Shown here in pieces: positions 6,198-10,043 of a DNA stretch of 10,043 nucleotides. How positions within the stretch are numbered: position 1 is the first letter of the stretch; every line of letters starts with the position of its first letter. The position numbers were made by a program, and so were the translations under genes. Under the pieces are notes generated by a model. That model was not told the DNA's origin and did not search any database. It worked only from the letters and a program-made list of their open reading frames with translations. The stretch is from NCBI GenBank assembly GCA_017476965.1, contig JAFUXX010000038.1, forward strand, positions 1 to 10,043, in the 5' to 3' direction. The DNA is from Kiritimatiellia bacterium (GTDB taxonomy: Bacteria > Verrucomicrobiota > Kiritimatiellia > RFP12 > UBA3636).

Positions 6198-7898
6198 ATG
6201 AACGGAATCCTCCTGCTCCTCGGCACGACCGCCGCGTTCGCGGCGGCGTATTTCCTCTACGGCGGCCTCCTCGACCGCCTTCTCGGGATCGACCCCTCCC
6301 GCCCCACCCCGGCCGTCGCGTCGGGCGACGGGATCGACTACGTCCCCGCGCACCCTGCGGTCCTCTTCGGCCACCACTTCGCCTCGATCGCCGGCGCCGG
6401 CCCCATCGTCGGCCCCATCGCGGCGGCGTATTTCGGCTGGGGCGCGGTCGTGGCGTGGGTCGTGCTCGGCTGCATCTTCATCGGCGCGGTGCACGACATG
6501 CTGTCGCTCTTCCTCTCCGTGAGGCACGGCGGCAAGTCGATCGCGAGCGTGATCGAAACCGTGCTCGGCCGCCCGGGCAAGATACTCTTCCTGCTCTTCT
6601 GCTGGAGCACGCTCGTGCTCGTCTGCGCCGAGTTCACTCGCCAGGTCGCCGCGACGTTCGTCGGCACCCCCGCCGTCGCCACGTCTTCGCTGCTCTTCAT
6701 CGCGCTCGCCGTCGTGTTCGGCGTGACGGTCAACAAGTTCAAGGTCGCCGTGCTGCCCGCGACGCTCGTGTTCGTGCCGGTCATGTTCGCCTGCGTGTGG
6801 GTGGGCACGGCGCTGCCGCTCGACCTCTGCTCCGCGTTCGGCCTCTCGCCCGATGGCGCCCGCACGGCGTGGACGGTCGTCCTGCTCGTCTACTGCTTCC
6901 TCGCCTCGACGCTCCCGGTCTGGATGCTGCTGCAGCCGCGCGACTACCTCAACAGCTACCTGCTCTACGCGATGATGGCGCTCGGGGTCCTCGGCGTGGT
7001 GGCGGCCAATCCCGAGATACACCTCGACGCCTTCGCCGGCTGGCGCGCCGCGAACGCCGCGGGCCGGCAGATGCCGCTCTTCCCGTTCCTCTTCATCACG
7101 ATCGCGTGCGGCGCGTGCTCCGGCTTCCACTCGCTCGTGGCGTCCGGCACGACGGCCAAGCAGCTCGCGAACGAAAAGCACGTCCGCCCCGTCGCCTACG
7201 GCGGAATGCTGCTCGAAGGCGTGCTGGCCGTACTCGCGCTGCTCGCCGTCGGGACGTTCGCGCAGGACGAACTGCTCGCGAAGCTCGGCTCCGCGACGCC
7301 CGTCGCGCTCTTCGCGGGCGGCCTCGCCGGATTCTGCACCAAGTTCGGCCTCCCGGCGGAAACCGGCGCCGTTTTCATGTCGCTCGCCGTCTCCGCGTTC
7401 CTCATGACGAGCGTGGACACCGCGACGCGCCTCGCCCGCTTCTCCTGGCAGGAGCTTTTCTCCGCCGGCGAAGGCACCGCCGCGCCCGCGGAGAAGAGCA
7501 AGCGCCCGTCGCCGGCGCGCGCCGCGGTCTCCAACATGTACGTCGCGACCGGCCTCGTGGTCGGCCTCGTGGCGCTGCTGCTTCTCGGCAACCCGGAGGC
7601 GGCGAAAAACCTCTGGAACGTGTTCGCCTCCGCGAACCAGCTGCTCGCCGGCCTCACGCTCTTCACCGCCGCGCTGTGGCTCTACAAGAACCGCAAGGCG
7701 TGGTGGGTCGCGCTCTTCCCGATGCTGTTCATGCTCGCCGTCTCTTCGGCCGGGCTCTACATGCTCTGCACCGGCTCGTGGCAGGCCGGAAACGCGACGC
7801 TCGGCGCCGTGACAGCCGCCCTGCTCGCGCTCGCCGCGGTGCTCGTCGTCCTCGCCGTGGTCCGCTTCGTGCAGGCCGGGCGAACCAAACGCGCGTAG
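6198..7898 (+). CDS. cstA: CstA-family carbon starvation / pyruvate-type transporter
   Basis: The 566-residue product is a multi-pass inner-membrane protein. CstA and its relative BtsT import pyruvate by cation symport, and CstA has also been linked to peptide use during starvation. Family hallmarks are GDGIDYVPAHPAVLFGHHF (43-61), the adjoining SIAGAGPIVGPI (63-74), GAVHDMLSLFLSVRHGG (96-112), SGTTAKQLANE (near 316) and SVDTATRLAR (near 404). The remainder is long hydrophobic spans separated by short loops. E. coli CstA is about 700 residues; the missing length appears to be in loops and the C-terminal part, as in the shorter CstA clades, not a truncation. The gene starts 20 bases after the glycosidase stop with only a weak ribosome site (CGGAA), so it probably depends on the upstream promoter and coupling. 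Specificity for pyruvate cannot be read from the sequence. The family call is very secure. Confidence 0.93.
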   Translation: MNGILLLLGTTAAFAAAYFLYGGLLDRLLGIDPSRPTPAVASGDGIDYVPAHPAVLFGHHFASIAGAGPIVGPIAAAYFGWGAVVAWVVLGCIFIGAVHDMLSLFLSVRHGGKSIASVIETVLGRPGKILFLLFCWSTLVLVCAEFTRQVAATFVGTPAVATSSLLFIALAVVFGVTVNKFKVAVLPATLVFVPVMFACVWVGTALPLDLCSAFGLSPDGARTAWTVVLLVYCFLASTLPVWMLLQPRDYLNSYLLYAMMALGVLGVVAANPEIHLDAFAGWRAANAAGRQMPLFPFLFITIACGACSGFHSLVASGTTAKQLANEKHVRPVAYGGMLLEGVLAVLALLAVGTFAQDELLAKLGSATPVALFAGGLAGFCTKFGLPAETGAVFMSLAVSAFLMTSVDTATRLARFSWQELFSAGEGTAAPAEKSKRPSPARAAVSNMYVATGLVVGLVALLLLGNPEAAKNLWNVFASANQLLAGLTLFTAALWLYKNRKAWWVALFPMLFMLAVSSAGLYMLCTGSWQAGNATLGAVTAALLALAAVLVVLAVVRFVQAGRTKRA

Positions 7899-7916
7899 TC
7901 CGCGTTTCACCCGTCG

Positions 7917-8963
7917 ATGGCGGAAATACGCAAAAACCTGGCCGTCGGCCACTTCTACAACGCGCCGTTCCGGGAGACGTGCGCGCGATTCCTCCCTCGC
8001 ATCGCCGAGGTGTTCTTCGCGTGGCCGGGCGTGCTCTCGTGCCGCCCGGCGCCGGAGTTCACCCCCGAGGTGCGCGAGCGGCTCTTCGGCGACCTGCGCT
8101 GGGCGCGCGCACGCGGCATCCGCCTCGACACGCTCTTCAACGCCAACTGCTACGGCGACGCCGCGATAAGCACGGAGCTCGCCGACTTCGTGGAGAAGAC
8201 GCTCCGGGAGATGGATTCGGAGGGGCTGTTCCCGGACGTCGTCACGACCACGTCGCCCTTCGTCGCCCGCGTCCTGCGCGTGCGCTTCCCGTCGGTGCGC
8301 ATCCGCGCCTCGGTGAACATGCGCATCCACGGCACCGTGGGGTTCGACTACGCCTCGGACCTCTTCGACGAGTTCTACCTCTCGCGCGAGCGCCAGCGCG
8401 ACCTTTCCTACGCGCGCCGCGCGGCGGAATGGGCGCGCGAGCGCGGCAAGACCGTCGGGATGCAGGTGAACAGCGGCTGCCTGCGCGAATGCCCGTTCCA
8501 GACGTTCCACGACAACCTCCACGGCCACGGCGACGGCCGCCGCCCGTCGGACGCCGCCGCGGCGAAAAAATTCGACTTCTCGTTTTTCCGCTGCAAGACG
8601 CACTACGCGGCCGGCGGCGGCGCGCTCGTCGATTTCCTGCGCTCTACGTGGGTGCGCCCCGAGGACGTGCCGCTGTGGGAGGACGCCGGAATCTCGCTCT
8701 TCAAGGTCGCGATCCGCCGCCACCCACGCCCCGTCGAAACGCTCCGCGCCTACGCGGAGTACTCCTTCGACGGCAACCTCGTTTCGCTGATGGACCCCGA
8801 CCACTCCGCCGCGTTCGCGCCGCTCGTCCTCGACAACAAGCGCTTCCCGGCGGACTGGGCGGTTTCCGGCGTCGGCGCGGCCTGCGCCGGCGACTGCCGC
8901 GGTTGCGGCCGCTGCGAAGAAATTTTCCGCCGCGTGGCGGTCCGCGCCGCGGACGCGCGCTGA
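7917..8963 (+). CDS. U32-peptidase-like TIM-barrel protein with probable Fe-S cysteines
   Basis: This 348-residue protein follows the U32/PrtC-like pattern: a barrel with strands such as RASVNMRIHG (130-139), then YLSRERQRDLSYARRAAE (154-171), the cysteine loop QVNSGCLRECPFQTFHDN (183-200) and a late DAGISLFKVAIRR (256-268), which parallels the SlKIEGR signature of U32 proteins. Several U32 members (UbiU/UbiV, RlhA, TrhP) are oxygen-independent hydroxylation factors for ubiquinone or RNA, and some carry a 4Fe-4S cluster; others are called proteases on weak grounds. Cys188, Cys192 and Cys226 are plausible cluster ligands. The C-terminus adds a CAGDCRGCGRC cluster (323-333, CX3CX2CX2C), which could supply the fourth ligand or hold a second metal site. 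The start ATG lies 18 bases after the CstA stop and lacks a clear Shine-Dalgarno. The protein is probably cytoplasmic, with no signal or membrane segment. The barrel family is fairly sure; substrate unknown. Confidence 0.72.
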   Translation: MAEIRKNLAVGHFYNAPFRETCARFLPRIAEVFFAWPGVLSCRPAPEFTPEVRERLFGDLRWARARGIRLDTLFNANCYGDAAISTELADFVEKTLREMDSEGLFPDVVTTTSPFVARVLRVRFPSVRIRASVNMRIHGTVGFDYASDLFDEFYLSRERQRDLSYARRAAEWARERGKTVGMQVNSGCLRECPFQTFHDNLHGHGDGRRPSDAAAAKKFDFSFFRCKTHYAAGGGALVDFLRSTWVRPEDVPLWEDAGISLFKVAIRRHPRPVETLRAYAEYSFDGNLVSLMDPDHSAAFAPLVLDNKRFPADWAVSGVGAACAGDCRGCGRCEEIFRRVAVRAADAR

Positions 8964-8977
8964 AGGATCCGGCAAAA

Positions 8978-10043
8978 ATGGACTCGAACGCCAAGCCCGA
9001 CGGCAGCGCGGGGCGCCCCCGCGGGATGCTGCGCTTTTTCATCCCGCTCGCGGTGCAGTCCGCGAGCATGAGTTTCTCGTACCTGCTCGTCTCGGCGATC
9101 GTCACGCACGGTCCGCTCGGCACGGCGGAGTACGCGGCGTTTTCGCAGGGGCTCTCGGTGCTCTGGGTCCTCGCGGCGCTCGGCATGGGCCTGCCCACCA
9201 CGGCGATGGTGTTCGGGCGGACGCGCACCAACGTCCGCAACTTCGAGCGCCTCAACATGCGCCTCATGCTCGGCACCAACCTGCTGCAGCTTCTCGTGTG
9301 CCTGCCGCCGCTCGACGGCCTCGTGTTCGGTTCGATCCTCGGCTTCGCGGATTCGCCGGAGCTGTTTTCGGTGGCCCGGTTCACGCTCCTCGGGTGCATA
9401 CCGGTGCAGATGCTCTTCTACCGGCGCAACATGTACCTCGCGCGCCTGCTCGTCGAAAAGCGCACCGGCCGCGCCAACCTCGCCACGATGGCGCGCATCG
9501 CGCTCGGCATCGCGATTTCGCCGGTCTTCGTGCGCGCCGGGCTCACGGGCTACCGCTGGGGCGTCGTGGCGATGACGGTGCCCGTGTACCTCGAGTTTTT
9601 CCTCACGCGCCTTTTCGCCATGCCCGGCCTGCGCGCGCTCGAAGACCCGCCGGACGCCGAGCGCGCCTCCGCGATGCAGCAGCTGCGCTTCACCGTCCCG
9701 CTTTCCTTCGGCGGCCTGATGCTCTCGATCTCCGGCTTCATGACGGGCTTCTTCCTCGGGCACCTGCCGGACGCGGACAGCGTCCTCGCCGTGCACTACA
9801 TCATGCTCGGCGTCGTGAACCCGGTCTCGTTCGCCGCGCTGCGCATCCAGTCCGTCACGATCGCGTTCGCGGACGAAACGGACGGCGGCCGCGGCGTGCT
9901 GCCGTTCGCGCTCGCCGTCGGCGCCGCGTTTTCGTGCGTCACGCTCGTCGGCCAGGTCCCCGCGATCGCGCGGTGGTACTTCGACGGCGTCCAGAACCTC
10001 GGCGCGGACCGCGTCCCCGCCGCCGCCGCCGCGATGCTCGCCG
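8978..10043 (+). CDS. MATE/MOP-superfamily-like multi-pass membrane transporter, C-terminus beyond the window
   Basis: An open frame of 355 codons runs from the ATG at 8978 to the window edge without a stop. AAGGA (8963-8967) lies ten bases before the ATG, overlapping the stop of the previous gene. After a short polar start, hydrophobic helices follow: FFIPLAVQSASMSFSYLLV (20-38), another pair across about 58-79, 94-122, 134-148, 166-186 and 193-212. A second half begins after a charged linker (220-236) with RFTVPLSFGGLMLSISGF (237-254), echoing the first helix. This two-half repeat with polar N-terminal helices is typical of MATE/MOP flippases and drug/sodium antiporters; the ANKH branch is an alternative. 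Such proteins export drugs, flavins or lipid-linked sugars. The full protein is probably about 430-480 residues, so its last quarter is missing. It closes the visible part of the operon, but its cargo and its link to the glycosidase or CstA cannot be told. Confidence 0.7.
   Translation, partial: MDSNAKPDGSAGRPRGMLRFFIPLAVQSASMSFSYLLVSAIVTHGPLGTAEYAAFSQGLSVLWVLAALGMGLPTTAMVFGRTRTNVRNFERLNMRLMLGTNLLQLLVCLPPLDGLVFGSILGFADSPELFSVARFTLLGCIPVQMLFYRRNMYLARLLVEKRTGRANLATMARIALGIAISPVFVRAGLTGYRWGVVAMTVPVYLEFFLTRLFAMPGLRALEDPPDAERASAMQQLRFTVPLSFGGLMLSISGFMTGFFLGHLPDADSVLAVHYIMLGVVNPVSFAALRIQSVTIAFADETDGGRGVLPFALAVGAAFSCVTLVGQVPAIARWYFDGVQNLGADRVPAAAAAMLA

Noticed and set aside
6021..8975. A 984-codon minus-strand open frame opposite the CstA and U32-like genes
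   Set aside because: Its translation is almost wholly Arg/Glu/His/Ala/Val without a fold-like pattern, while the plus strand encodes clear conserved families.
8750..9796. Minus-strand open frame opposite the terminal transporter
   Set aside because: Highly charged repetitive composition, and the plus strand shows regular hydrophobic helices and a good ribosome binding site.
1..10043. Possible defence system, prophage, insertion sequence or CRISPR array
   Set aside because: No nuclease, transposase, integrase, toxin pair, terminal inverted repeats, target duplications or spaced repeats were seen; the genes fit an ordinary chromosomal region.

Overview
The window is very GC-rich (about two thirds G+C by eye) and densely coding. 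It looks like a bacterial chromosome from a Gram-negative, outer-membrane-bearing lineage. The gene families present (a heptosyltransferase-like GT9 enzyme, a membrane-anchored PpiD/SurA-like foldase, a FecR-like exported protein, a GH127-like glycosidase and a CstA-type carrier) would fit the Verrucomicrobiota/Kiritimatiellota/Lentisphaerota group. That taxonomic placement is inference from gene content; no rRNA or marker gene is present.

The layout is two divergent blocks around a 214-bp regulatory region (4134-4347). To the left, on the minus strand, lie in transcription order: a FecR-like exported protein (4133-3072), a small exported Ala/Glu-rich protein (2986-2501) followed by a good intrinsic terminator (2473-2434), a PpiD-like membrane-anchored foldase (2345-687), and the N-terminal 226 residues of a GT9/heptosyltransferase-like enzyme (678-1, running off the window). 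This block concerns the cell envelope: export, periplasmic folding and lipopolysaccharide core synthesis.

To the right, on the plus strand, four genes separated by only 20, 18 and 14 bases form a probable operon: a GH127-like Zn/Cys glycosidase with an unusual lysine/alanine-rich tail (4348-6177), a CstA-family carbon-starvation/pyruvate-type transporter (6198-7898), a U32-peptidase-like TIM-barrel protein with a cysteine-rich C-terminus (7917-8963), and a MATE/MOP-like multi-pass membrane protein cut by the window end (8978-10043). The operon may couple intracellular sugar processing with uptake or exchange of small metabolites, but nothing in the sequence proves a shared pathway.

The most unusual non-coding signal is in the leader of that operon. 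A sigma70-like promoter (TTGACA, 17 bases, TAGTAT) is followed by a 24-bp perfect palindrome. A 21-bp direct repeat overlaps it, each copy carrying a GGAAGG Shine-Dalgarno core. The left arm of the palindrome can pair with either repeat copy, giving two mutually exclusive hairpins, one of which would partly cover the working ribosome binding site. No mobile element, CRISPR array, tRNA or rRNA was seen.
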